Below, in pieces: positions 37,101 through 48,953 of a stretch of 64,000 nt of DNA. The number at the start of each line of letters is the position of its first letter. Positions within the stretch are counted from its first letter, which is position 1. Source of the stretch: Pratylenchus scribneri (lineage: Eukaryota > Nematoda > Chromadorea > Rhabditida > Pratylenchidae); the NCBI GenBank assembly GCA_030063045.1, contig JAQSEB010000145.1:868001-932000 (forward strand). The letters run 5' to 3'. The position numbers and the translations under genes were made by a program. The notes below the pieces were generated by a model, which had not been told where the DNA came from, ran no database searches, and saw nothing but the letters and a program-made list of their open reading frames with translations.

Positions 37101-40100
37101 CAATTTCAAACTTTTACACAACTTTATACAATGAAATTTTGGTCTGTTTATTATATAAAAAGGAAAAATTTTTTTAAATAATTTATTTATAATTATAGTA
37201 AAATTCTTTTAAAATTATTTAAAACATTGGGGGTGTGGGGCGGGGGGTACTGATGCTTCATCTGGTCAAGTGATCGGTCTTCATTGGAAACTACATTTAT
37301 ATGCGATGTTTTCGTAATTTATTTAGTCGATCATTTCTCTTGGTGAATTTTACTCTGAAATTTTTCGAGATTTTGTCGAATGTTTTAATATAACACTCAT
37401 TTAAGTGGTAAAACATTCATTTTACGATTGGCCTTTCTATAATCTTCAATAAGTTTGTCCTTGTTTTTTTTGTTTTTGAATCAAAATCAAATATAATGAC
37501 TGTTTTACTCACAAAAAATTATGAACAATTTGTTTGAATAATTTTGAAAAAAGTTGGGGAGTTTAGTTGGCTTCATCTGATCAAGAGACATTGCAATTTG
37601 CATCGGGCCATGGCTCTTTTTGAGCACATAGTATGGGTAATATTCCTCAATTTCGGCCATTGTTTGTGTTTTGTTGTTGTAATTGGATGAAGAAGACCCT
37701 CCCTCCCAGGGTCGCATTTTTTGGTCGAAATTCTGAGAATGATATTGACATGTGTGGGATTTTCAGAGATATAACCAAAATGGAAATACAACATTTCTGG
37801 GAATATCATTAAGATAGCACAATTTTGAGAATGATTCTAAAAATATAACTCATTTCCATTCTCAGAATATACGTTAAAAATGAATGAAAAAATCAATTCT
37901 CAAAATATTTGGAATTCTGGAAATATTTTAAAAATAAAATTCATTTCAAAATCCATTTTCAGCCTTATTTTAAGCTTGCATTCTCAAAATTGGTCAAAAA
38001 ATGTATTTTCAAAATGGGACTCATTTTCAGAATATTCTGAAAATGGGAAAAAATCTGACTTCCCTTGTTCTGACTTTCTGTTCTGATTTTTCCGTTGTTC
38101 TGATTTCTCTCGCGCACTTTTCTGATTTTTCCCTAATTCTGATTTTCTGTTCTGATTTTTTCCTTGTTCTGATTTTTCTTGCGCACATTCTGATTTTTTT
38201 TACCTAATTCTGATTTTCTGTTCTGATTTTTCCCTTGTTCTGATTTTTCTCGCGCACCATTCTGATTTTTTCCCTTTGTTCTGATTCTGATTCCATTCAT
38301 ATAATTACCTGCCGCAGCTGGGATTCAAACCCGAGTAGACAAGTGCCAAAGTCAGCGACATAACATTGAGCTAAGAAGGCTATGCATATCCCTCCATAAA
38401 ACATTTATTTATTCCTTTTATTGTCTTGGGTCACGAATATACTCAAAATTTGGATGCATTTCCAAAATATTTTGTGAATGTACTATTTTAACAATATTTT
38501 AACTCAAAATTTCAAAATGATTCTGAAAATGAGTGTAAAAATAAATTTTGAGAATACATCCATTTTGAGAAATATTATAAAAATTGAACTATTTTTAGCT
38601 TATTTTTAAAATAAAGATATTAAAAAAATATTCTGAAATTTATAACATTTTGAGAATTTATTTTCATATTATTTTCCGAATCATTTTCAAAATTGGTCTA
38701 AAAATTGATTTAAAAATGAAGAACATTTTATAATGCTTTTCATAATTCTCTTATACTCAACATATTTTACAAATTACATTATTTTTATAATATTTCCAAT
38801 ATTTGATGAAATCCTCAAAATAATTTGCTCTGTATTTTTTTTGCGACCCTGGGAAAAGGCACATCCCGAATATGATGAAAATGTGGTCAATTCCACAATT
38901 CTGCAAATGTGAGCGTTTTCGGCTTATAATTAATCATAAAATGGTTTTAGACCCCACAAACCTTATACCATTTTGTAGATCTCATCGAGACGCATCGATT
39001 GGTATACAATTTATCATGGTTTGGTTCAAAAATAAAGAGTTAAACCGTTTAAACCCATATTTTTAAGTTTTTGGTTTAAAACTCTTTAATATCGGGCCAA
39101 ACCATGATAAATTGTATACCAATCGATGCGTCTCGATGAGATCTACAAAATGGTATAAGGTTTGTGGGGTCTAAAACCACTTTATGATTAATTATAAACC
39201 GAAAACGCTCACATTTGCAGAATTGTGGAATTGACCACATTTGCATAGCCCTTTGTCTATTGTGGAATCGACCCCGCACGCCCTGCTGGGCTAGCACAAG
39301 GAATGCACTTGACCATCCGCCTTCGGGCACCAATTCCCACTGAACTCCACAACGACCAAAAATGACAGGGCGTATATATAGGATGCTTGTTTTAATTGAA
39401 GTTTTTGTTTATGGAAAGCAGGGCAGGCGAACAAACTGAAGAAAGATATGAGTTGGAAATGATCAATCATTCAGCATTGTCTCTCCCTCTTTTTCTCACT
39501 TCTCTTCTCCCCGCTTGCCGATCCATCCATCAATCCGCATTCCGCATTGACCCCCAATTTAGATTAGAAAGGAAAAATAATAAATGGGAAACACACTGTT
39601 AATGGGAAAGGAATAGGCATAGGCCATAAGAAGGTCCACTTTCTGATTTCTCTAATTAATGAATCAAAAATGCCTGATTTTAGCTAATTCTGCTCTGATT
39701 TTTTGGTAATAACTTTTTAGTATTTCAATCAAATTGGCTAATTCTTTTTCTAATAAATTCACAAAATTTAGGGCTACTAAAAGATAATAAATTTTGAATT
39801 TACAATTTAAGCTATTTTATTCATGATATTTTTTTAAATTTTTAGACGTTTGTCAGAATGTATGGGACGCCGAAATGCGCTGATCGCGAATGGTTGGTGC
39901 AATGTTTTTGCGGCATTGTTGGAATATTGTTCAAAGTCATTTTCCTCACCTGAATTACTCATTTTGGGAAGGCTATTGCTTGGCGCCAACATGGGACTTT
40001 CCGTAATTTATTTTTCGAATTGTTTTTTTTAATCCAATTCCTTTTTAAAATTTTAATAATAAATTAATTTTTAAATTTTTATTTCCTTTTTAAATGAAAT

Positions 40101-42911
40101 TTTCCTAGACGGGTCTAGTGCCAATGTATTTGATGGAAATTACGCCGACCAAATATCGAGGAGCCGCAGGCACACTTCATATGGTCTTAAATTATTTTTA
40201 ATTAAAATTAATTAAAATTCTAAATATTTTAATTATTTTTTTAAAATTTATTTTAAAAATAATTAATTTTGATTTCTTATTTATTATTTTTAAGGTGGCT
40301 GTGGCATTTTCTGATTGGTTTTCATTATTGCTGGGTTTACCTGAAGTAAAATTTTAATTATTTTTAAATTAAATTAAGTAAAAAATTATTCTAAAAAATT
40401 CGTAAATATTTGATTGACAAAAATTTTAAATTTTTTTTTAAAAACCACCAAAAAATAAAAAAATCTTTAATAAATATTTTAAGGTCCTAGGTTCGGCTGA
40501 GAATTGGCCTATGGCTTTTGCATTCCCCGGCTTTCCTGCTCTCTTTTTATGTTGTATTCTTCCATTGTGTCCGGAAAGCCCTAAAGTAATAATAAAACTA
40601 CTTTTCAATTCATAATTAAATTCCATTTTTAGTATACACTTTTCACGCGAGGTGACAGTGCCAATGCAATGTCCGATTTGAAAAGACTGGTGGACAATGA
40701 TGAAGCCGAATATATGTTCGAATCATTGGAGAAGGAAGCTGCATTAGTTCAGGTGAAATTTTAATTTTTTAAATTAAATTTATTGGCAATATTTTTAGTT
40801 TTAGATTAAAAATACAATTTTAGTCTAATTCTTAGACAAGAGAAAAATGCCAAAAAATTTTAGTATTTTTTTTTCTTGAATATTTTAAAATTAAATTCAT
40901 TTTTAATTAGTTATATTTAAATTGAGGATTTTAAATAAAATATTTAGCTTATTATGGTCAGTGAAAAAGTAAAACAAAAATTCAAATTTTGTTATTTAAA
41001 AATTTATTTTTATATTATTTACCAACCCATTAATTTAGTTTCAATTAAATAATTATGCGGAAATTTAAATTAAACAAAAAAAATTAAATGATAAAATTCA
41101 TAAAATATTTAAAGGATTCTGGCGGCAGTTATCGTCAAATTTTCACCCGCCATGAACTCCGTGTTCCTCTGCTCATTTCCATTGTTGTGATGATTACCCA
41201 ACAATTCACTGGATGTTCCGCCGTTTTTGCCTATTCCACTGACATGTTCATCAATGCGGGCATTGAAGCGTGAGAAAAAATTTTTGGGATTAATTAATTT
41301 TAATTATTTAATTTTAAAAATTATTCAAAGATTTATTTTTTATTTTTAACAGGACCACCGCTCGATTCAGCACTTTGGCGGTTGGAATTGCCTATTTTTG
41401 CTTTGCATTGAGTGCTCCATTTTTGATTGAGCGAGTTGGACGGCGAATTCTTTTAATTGTAAATTAATTATATTTCATTTTTATTCTATAGATTTTTATG
41501 CAAATTAAAAATTTTTTTTATCAAAATTTTCAGGTACAATTATCAATGTGTTCCTTTTCGTTGGCACTTCTCAGCTTTTTCATGTGGCTTCAAAATACTG
41601 AAGGGGTAAAAATGCTATTTTTAATTATTAATTAAAGATTGAAAAGATATTTTTTAATAATTAAAAATTGAATAAAAATTTAATTTAAAATAATATTTAT
41701 TAAAAAATTTAAATTAATTTTTTATAAATTTATATTATACATATAAATTTTACCTTTAATTTTTTAAATTAGCATTCATGGGCCGGTTATGCCACCATTG
41801 GTGCCCTAATCATTTATATGTGTGTCTATGGTGTGGGTTGCGCAGTGCCATGGCTCATCACTGGCGAAATATTCCCAACCAAATATCGCGCTTCTGCTGT
41901 CACAAGTCCGGCAAAAAATTATTCATTATAATTATAATTTTTATTTTTTTACAGTTGCTGTCACAGTTGCTTGGTCCCTTTCTTTTGTTGTTTCCACATG
42001 TTATTTGCCATTTCAACAGGTGAAAAAATTAATTAATAATAATTTTATTTTAACAATCAAAAAATAATTTAATGCATGAACTAAAGAAAAATGTGTTTTC
42101 GATTAACTAAGATAAATGTGTTTTTGTCTAATTAAGAAAAATGAGTTTTCGATTGACTAATAAGAAAAATGTGTTTTCAATGACTAAGAAAAATGTATTT
42201 TCGATTGACTAAGAAAATGTGTTTTCGATTGACTAAGAAAATGTGTTTTCGATTGACTATAAGAAAATGTGTTTTCGATTGACTAAAAAAAATGTGTTTT
42301 CGATGACTAAGAAAAATGTATTTTCGATTGACTAAGAAAATGTGTTTTCGATTGACTAAGAAAATGTGTTTTCGATTGACTATAAGAAAATGTGTTTTCG
42401 ATTGAAAAATAAAATGTGTTTTCGTTTAACTAAAAAATGTGTTTTCTATTAAATTTATTTATTCAATATTTTATTATTTATTGCGCAGATTGTGGGCAAC
42501 TCAATCAGTTACATTCCCTTCATTGTTGTCAGTGCATTTGGCGCTGTTTTCGTTTACTTTTTGTTGCCAGGTTTATATTCCAATTAATTTTTAATATTCA
42601 ATTTTAATTAATATTTAATAATTTTTCTAATTTCTTTATATTCATTTTTAGAAACACGAGGCAAACAAGCAACAGACATTGTCAAGGAAATTCGCAATAG
42701 GGCCAAATCAATTTCGATTGGGCAGTTCCCAATTGGAAGTCGTTCATTTTCTGAGAATATTGCCGACGAGAGAACCGCCCTTTTAAGGTAAAAAATAATT
42801 TAATTATTTTAATTAATTTTTTTCAGTTTCCAACAAAGACATTTGGCCCATCAGAATGGAGGATTGAATACCGGAGGACAGCAATATTCGGGCACAACAA
42901 ATCCGCCATGA
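34157..42911 (+). CDS. Facilitated sugar transporter (GLUT-type MFS), paralog 1
   Basis: Membrane carrier of hexoses or a related solute. Fifteen phase-consistent GT-AG exons: 34157-34250, 35881-36019, 39846-40002, 40109-40183, 40295-40345, 40484-40585, 40633-40752, 41115-41269, 41353-41458, 41534-41605, 41773-41905, 41955-42019, 42489-42570, 42652-42787, 42827-42911; 523 aa, normal for the family. Signatures in order: LGASTQFYSFGIINP (helix 1), RLSECMGRRNAL (loop 2-3), PMYLMEITPTKYRG, PESPK after helix 6, QQFTGCSAVFAYSTDMF (helix 7), ERVGRR (loop 8-9), VPWLITGEIFPTKYR (helix 10), PETRGK after helix 12. The C-terminal tail is Gln/Gly-rich. A poly(A) signal AATAAA is 12 nt past the stop. Intron 1 holds a 1.3-kb minisatellite, intron 2 (3.8 kb) a hairpin MITE, and intron 12 another minisatellite. 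Confidence 0.93.
34322..35650. repeat. 24-bp minisatellite, about 55 units, in transporter intron 1
   Basis: Units of CATTCCGGAAACAATTCTGA plus TTTT. Nearly all variation is one base: the unit starts with C or with A. Because 24 is a multiple of three, long false ORFs appear on both strands (minus-strand units read M/I-K-I-R-I-V-S-G). A few units near 34930-34980 also carry AAAG or GGGAAG changes. It lies wholly inside the intron between 34250 and 35881. Confidence 0.95.
37720..38290. repeat. Low-complexity TTCTGATTTT-rich tract
   Basis: Irregular repeats of TTCTGATTTT with spacers such as CTCGCGCAC (about 38060-38290), preceded by ATTCTCAAAA/ATTCTGAAAAT-type words that resume after 38500. 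The core word is the same as in the 24-bp minisatellite of intron 1 of the same gene. It lies in intron 2. Confidence 0.6.
38318..38395 (-). repeat. tRNA-like (possible SINE) segment
   Basis: On the minus strand TTAGCTCAATGTTATG resembles box A and CGGGTTTGAATCCC resembles box B, 40-odd bases apart. The acceptor stem does not pair, so it is a tRNA-derived remnant and not a working tRNA. Confidence 0.35.
38878..39242. mobile_element. Hairpin MITE with near-perfect arms of about 175 bp
   Basis: A palindrome centred near 39060: from the outer ends AAATGTGGTCAATTCCACAA and its complement inwards through TTTTAGACCCCACAAACCTT and GATCTCATCGAGACGCATCG. It is the best preserved member of a family with copies at 27778-28012 and, more decayed, at 53700-53935. 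It lies in intron 2 of the first sugar transporter. Confidence 0.88.
42085..42455. repeat. 24-bp minisatellite in transporter intron 12
   Basis: About fourteen imperfect copies of GACTAAGAAAATGTGTTTTC plus GATT. Small indels vary the A run and the GATT/GAT junction. AT-rich and non-coding. Confidence 0.8.
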
Positions 42912-44203
42912 AAAATGACACTAATAAAACATTGTTCATATGAATTTTGAATTTAATTTAGTTTCGAATTTTGTTTTCAATAAATTTATATATTTTTGTC
43001 ATTTTTGTTTTTCTGTTTTTGTATTTTTCTAATTATTTTACAGTGTAAATGAGTTTTTTTTGATAAGATGATGTGAAGAATTTCGGTGAAAATAAGTTGA
43101 GGACAATGCCATTTCTGTGAACTCCATTGGTGTACTTTTGGACTTGGGATATTCGGTATAATGTGGGTTTGTTTTTGGATATGGCCACTACCATCGATTG
43201 ATTGGGCCAAAATGCCTATGGGCCAATTGTTGTGCCTTTAGGCAAATTGTTGTCTATGCTCTAGTTTATGCTTTGGGATAATTGTGCGAAAATGGAAAAC
43301 AAAATGAGAAGATGGGCCAATACCAATACCCAATAATAGAAGGCAAAATTGATGAGGTAGAGGAGGAAGGAAAGGGCCGATTGCGCGATGGGCCTCAGAT
43401 ATGGAGGGCAAAATGTCCATCCTTTCCCAATCAATAAGTGGTGGTCAAGTGAGGATGCGTTTGGGCACAAGATGTTATTGTTTATGCGTTTTGGCCATAG
43501 TGGAGATCTAGTACATGTTTTGGGAAATGGTGTATTGAGTAAGGAGAGAAGGCACAAAATGGGGGTAAAGGGATGGGCAAAGAAGGAATGAATGGCCCAA
43601 ATAAGGACTAAGGAGTGGTCCTAGTCCCAGTTTTGGCAGAAACAGCGTTCGATCAATTTGTGATTTGTGATGTCGCACTACTAACACATCCAGTTACTTA
43701 TTCTTTAACTAGGACAGAAAACGATCATTATTGAAATCTCTTCAATAAATTTAATTCATTTAATAGACCAAAAGTGACATAGTTGAAAATCCCAGTATTG
43801 TCTCAGAATGTACCTCTACACGAAGTATATGTGGTCCCCCTTATTTGCGCCTCAAACCGAGAACCCCTCATCAAATTACACCTTTTTGGTATTTTTTTTC
43901 GTTTTTGGCTAAATTTTCTGCTTTTATTGCCAATTTTGGCTGCAATTTCATTCTATGGCGCCCTTTTTGGCTAAAATTTTCGCCTGCGGCCCAAAATGAT
44001 CAATGTCCTTAACAATCACAATGACGCCCTCTCAATCTTGCCTGAGAGCCCTGTCGTGAGGTTTACCGATAATTTTACCAATGGATGTTATGTCTATTTA
44101 ACTTACACCTAGACAAATTCCTATAATGATATATCTATTTATTTTCATTTTCATTTGAATATTTCCTCAATTCCATTTAATTTTGTAGAATTATTTTTGC
44201 GCA
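42912..44203. other. Intergenic region
   Basis: After the poly(A) signal at 42923-42928 there is a GC-richer stretch (about 43080-43620) with overlapping open frames on both strands; none shows splice-phase logic or a recognisable family. The rest is AT-rich. A possible trans-splice acceptor (TTTTGTAG) precedes the next gene at about 44187. Confidence 0.45.
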
Positions 44204-46887
44204 ATGAACACAAATCAGAATCAGGAGCAAAATTTTCCAACAAATTCAAAAATTTTAAATGAATTTCGACAAGTTCACCGGCAATTAATTCAGAAAGAAA
44301 TTGATCCCAAAATTCTTTCCCTGTTGAACACGGCCATTTTTAGAGAAAAAATTGCCAGGTGAAATAATAATAAATTTTTTCGCAATAATATTGTCGTTTG
44401 TGGTCCTCTTTTTGAAAAAAAAATATTTTTTCTTATTGGCCTTGAAATTATATATTATGGAGTTTTAGAAATCGGGGAATATGAATATCAGGTTTATTCA
44501 GGATATGAGCCATTTAAAATGGGTTCCCGGAAAACTGGTCAGTGAGGAAAAATGTCAGTGGAAGACTGGTCAGTACGGTAAACTGGTCAGTAGAAAAGTG
44601 GTCAGTAAAGAAATGAGTCTAAAAATGCTCTAATTTGTATATTTTCGAGCTATTATTGGGAACTAGTGTTTGATTCATGCCTAGCCCTCCGAATTGCATC
44701 GATTATAGTATAATACTTATGGTTTGTCTAGCTAAAAAAACAATTCCCTACTGACCAATTTTCCACTGACCATTTTTCCTCACTGACCAGCTTTCCCCCT
44801 GGCCAGTTTTCCACCTGCCCCCCCCCCCCCCCCCGCTAACAGGAAAGTACCTTTTTTGAATATAATAAAAATAAATTTTTAAAAAGGTTTTTGAACCATT
44901 AATAGAAATTCGAAATCAATACGATATTTAGATTCCCGGAATTCAAAAACGCCATTATACATACTAATTTTAATACAAAATAAGAGAAAAATATTTTTTT
45001 CAAAAAAGGGGACCCATGAACGAACAAGTATTACAAATATTTTTATTTTATTATTTTTAGAGATAAATTAATTAGGGAAATGAATAAAAATATGGAAATG
45101 AGGAATGGAATGAGGGAAAATTGCAAAAGAGAAATTACGGAACAATCTAAAATAGAAGAAAATTGGTCAAAATCGAGGAGAGAAAATATGGAAGAAGAAG
45201 ATCAAAAAGAAGAAGAGAAAATGGAAGATAAAATATTTACCGATGGTGATGATGAGGAGGAAGAAGAAATTGATGTGGAAAATTTTATTGTTTCTGCTGC
45301 TGCTGTAAATGAAAGCAAAATCCCATCAGTAAAAAGCCATCGATTTGAATTGCCAAGATATTTTGGTGAATGGCAAAAATTGTATGAGGCAGAATTGACA
45401 AAAAAGTATGGACGGAATCATCGATGTCGTTTTTTATTTTCTCGCAAATTGAAAACATGCTATATGGAAAAATTACGCCAATTAAAGCGGTAAGATTTTT
45501 AGAGATTTATTATTATATATGTTGCAGCCGAGCTCGTTTTTTAGCCGATCTTGTTTTCGGCATGTTCTAATTATCGTATATACTTGATCTATAGCTCATT
45601 TGATTCGTCAGGGTCAGTTTTCTTTATAAGATTTCAATTTCAGAAATTTGACAAGTTTGAACCAAGGTTATGGCCAATTGAAATTTCGGGTTTTCAAACC
45701 GGTTTAACTAGCTAGGGCTATGGTCGTGCCGGTATGGGTTTTAGGGCTAGGGTAGGGTAGATTAGGGGGCTAGGAAAAAGAATTAAAACTCTATTTGGCC
45801 TAGGAACTGAGATATGGCCATCGGTCACAAACTACAATGTCTGCCACTACACTATTTCTGTCAGAAAAAAAATAGATCGGCTAGCCGAAATCGAGATCGG
45901 CTAAAAAAACGAGATCGGCTGCAACATATAGATGTTTGAGATAATATATTGGAAATTGGCGATTTCCCGGAATTCGACAATCAAATGGGCTGACGAATTT
46001 TGGAAATCTTAGTTATAGTTGTCGAACGAATTCAAGAATAAACTCATTCGACTAGGCATCCTCGATTTACTAAATAAAAATTTAAATTTCAGACCATTTT
46101 AGGGGTAAGGGTTATAGTTTTGGGTATGGCGCTGGATGCATCGGATTCTAACGGAAAATATTACTAAACAAGTTTGAACCTGTCTGAAATTGAAATTTCA
46201 TATAGTAAATCGACAATGCTTAGTCAAAGAGCCAATTTAGGAGTCCGTGTGGCACACCTAGGAACTGAGATTTACAAAATTTGTCAAACAAATTGCTTGG
46301 CAAATTCCGGAAATCGCCAATTTCCAGAGGCATTGAAGGTCACCTAGTGGATATGAAAAATCATTAATGCAATAAAAAATGTAATTATTGCTGTTCTAAA
46401 AAATTTAATTCGGATCAATATAGGAATAATCACTGAGAAAACACTAAAAAAATTTGGAAATTTTAGATTTGACCAATTTTCGAGATAAATAAAATAAATA
46501 TGTTTTTGATCATTTTTAGACCAAATTGACCATTTGAAAATTTTATTTAATATTTGACCAGCCATAATATTTCCTAGCTCATTTTGGGCTTCATTATTTG
46601 AGTATCTACATTGTACATTTTTTATTCACTTAATCAATGGGGGCATTGGCCACTCTACATTTATGTCCAAAATTTACAAATAATCTATGAATGTATATTT
46701 TAGTGTTAGAGTCCAAGAAAAAAATATTATAATTATTAATAAAATTTGCATATTTTTATGCAGCATACCAGTGGAAATTTTGACAGTTAATGAAAAACGG
46801 TTCATAAAAAAATTCGACATAAAGAATGATGCGTTGGTTGATCGCACCGATCGAAAGGCCTATATTTGCTATGAAGACATGTATTAA
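44204..46887 (+). CDS. Unrecognised acidic, coiled-coil-rich protein
   Basis: Three phase-consistent exons, 44204-44358, 45061-45489, 46764-46887, give 235 aa. Residues 1-55 are polar with a helical end (LNEFRQVHRQLIQKEIDPK). Residues 55-120 are highly charged: basic helix, then a Glu-rich run ending DGDDEEEEEIDVENF. Residues 140-195 look folded and basic (LPRYFGEWQKLYEAELTKKY, then CRFLFSRKLKTCYMEKL). The tail (VEILTVNEKRFIKKFDI... YICYEDMY) is aromatic. No signal peptide or membrane segment. AATAAA overlaps the stop. I do not recognise the family. It lies between two convergent sugar transporters, and both its introns carry foldback or TIR elements. Confidence 0.75.
44505..44836. mobile_element. 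Foldback element ending in a 17-C tract
   Basis: The left part repeats CTGGTCAGTGAGGAAAAATG and AACTGGTCAGTA; the right part carries the complements CATTTTTCCTCACTGACCAG and CTGACCAATTTTCCAC, 200 bp away. It is followed by an uninterrupted run of 17 C (44818-44834). It lies in intron 1 of the unrecognised gene. Confidence 0.7.
45517..45932. mobile_element. TIR element with CGGCTGCAAC ends
   Basis: About 415 bp. The left end GTTGCAGCCGAGCTCG...TTTTTAGCCGATC is mirrored by GATCGGCTAAAAA...GAGATCGGCTGCAAC on the right. ATAT borders both sides and may be the target duplication. The interior has the AACCGGTTT and GGGCTAGGG words of the dispersed foldback family. It lies in intron 2 of the unrecognised gene. 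Confidence 0.65.
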
Positions 46888-48953
46888 TAAAAAATAGTAT
46901 TATTAATTTGGTTAAAAAAATAAGTATTGATAATGGCCAAAATTTTAGTATACTGTCGAAAAATAATCTTTTTATTTATTTTGGTCAAATTAGGCTTTTT
47001 AAATATTCTTAACCTACCTAACAATAATCCCTAGATGGCAAAACCCATCATAACATGGGAATATTTTTATATGTCCTTATTAGCCACTTTCGATGAGACT
47101 TGATATATATTGGCATACCGTAATAATATCTGCCTAAATGGACAGACACGCCTCGAATTTTATGGCCATAAAACTATTTTTCAGCCATAATTTAGGTATA
47201 GATTATATGGGCTATACGTACACTAAGTTTTATCAAGTAGCTATGGACATATAAAAGCATTCCCTTTAATTCCTATACGTAATCTTAAGTACTGACATCT
47301 AATTTGGCCAGCCTTTTTGTACTCAAAGAAAGATTATTTTTCGAAACAAATTTTTTCCCCGTTTTCAATACTTTTACGCTAAATTGAAGAATATTTTCTT
47401 TAATAAAAATATTAATAAAAATTTTTAATTAATATTTTTAAATCAGTTTCACCATCATTTACAATTGCCATATTCAATCAAAATTTGGCAAAATGCGTGA
47501 TATTTTCAACAAGCTAAAATGTCAATATGTCAACATCACACTTTTCTCCATTCAAATATTTTTTAAGGTTAATTAAATACCTATATTAAATATGACTGGA
47601 TCACTCACGGCAATTTTAAAAAAAAAATTAGTAAATATAATATTTTATATATAAATTTGTTATTGAATGATCAATTTAAGAAATTTATCCATTTGAAATT
47701 TTGGCAGATCTATTCTAGACACTATAAGACCAATCCGTTGTTACTTGTTAAGAAATTAGATTTTTTTGGCTTCGTACATTCTCTAAAAGAATACCAATTT
47801 TTTTGCAACTTGTTTTATTTTTTTTGCAACTAAGCAGGATCTATGCTCCGAACCCCTAAACCCTAACCTCTAGCCCCTAGAACTCATGCCGCCCCTAAGC
47901 ATTACCCTAACCCTAGCCCCTAATTAGGCATAATCCAACTTAATCCCTCTACATCCGGCTTAATCCCACGCACTCTCAGGACCTTTGGTCCACTTCTCCG
48001 ATCTTCCAGTGGCCCTCCAGAAATTTTAAAAAATTCGGTTATTGTTTTTTTGAAATTTCGGTTTTAAGTTTCGATTTTTTTTCGATTTTAAAATGCAGTT
48101 ATTTTAAAACCGAAACCGACCATAATCACAAACCTAAAAATTAATATTCAATTCATGATATAATCCAAGTAGAGAAATAAATACACATTTATTTTTAAGA
48201 TCCGCTTTCAATTGATGAAAAGGGAATCCGATGAAAAATGCATCAGACTCATTAAAAATTTTTGATTTCACAATCCGTTGTATCATTTCATTGCAAAATG
48301 CATTATAACTATGTAATATTTATATTTAAATGATAAAATATTTTTATTTTATTTGAAAAGTTGTTCACATTTAATCTAAAATATTTTTAAAAAAATGGGA
48401 TTCTGTTAAAACACCATTTTTTGGCCACTGAGATTTGTTAAACCTAAAATTTATCTATTTTACTTCCAAAATTATTCATAAGTTTCAATTTCAAACCCTA
48501 AATAGCATTTTTTTTCATCGTTTTCAGAGGAATATAATTCAAATTTGCCTGAGGATAACTGAAAATTACCGCAAAAATGTTAAACATTATTTATTTTAAT
48601 GGTTTTAAATAGTAAAAACTGCTAAAATAATAAATCTAAACGAATCCAAATTAATTTAATCATAATCTAATCATTTCATTTCCAAATGGCATAAATATAA
48701 AATAAAATTTTATTTATACAATTATTTAAATTAAAATCGATTACAATTTTAAGACTGAAAAATGATAAAAATGATCACAAAAAAAAGAAAACAAAAAAGT
48801 TAAATAATATTTTATTTACACAATTATTTAAATTAAAAATTGAATAAAATTTGAAGGCTGTAAAAAAATGATCACAAAAATAAAAAAATAATCACAAAAA
48901 TAAAAACAAAAATGTAAACGGATTCAAAACAAAAAATCCTCAATAATTTTCTA
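46888..48953. other. Intergenic region between convergent genes
   Basis: AT-rich, no supported exon. About 47840-48010 is a fragment of the dispersed foldback family (CCCTAACCCTAGCCCC, TAATCC arrays, CTTCCAGTGGCC). A GAGGATAAC piece related to the 5195-5385 element occurs near 48550. Confidence 0.5.

Noticed and set aside
37505..37809. Minus-strand ORF containing MAEIEEYYPYYVLKKS
   Set aside because: It is protein-like for about 40 residues, but I found no partner exons or family. It lies in a transporter intron, so it is too weak to annotate.
38872..39333. ORFs reading CKCERFR..IINHK on both strands
   Set aside because: They are mirror images produced by the palindromic MITE.
43238..43591. 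Overlapping ORFs on both strands
   Set aside because: A GC-richer patch gives longer frames by chance. The hydrophobic minus-strand product has no family signature.
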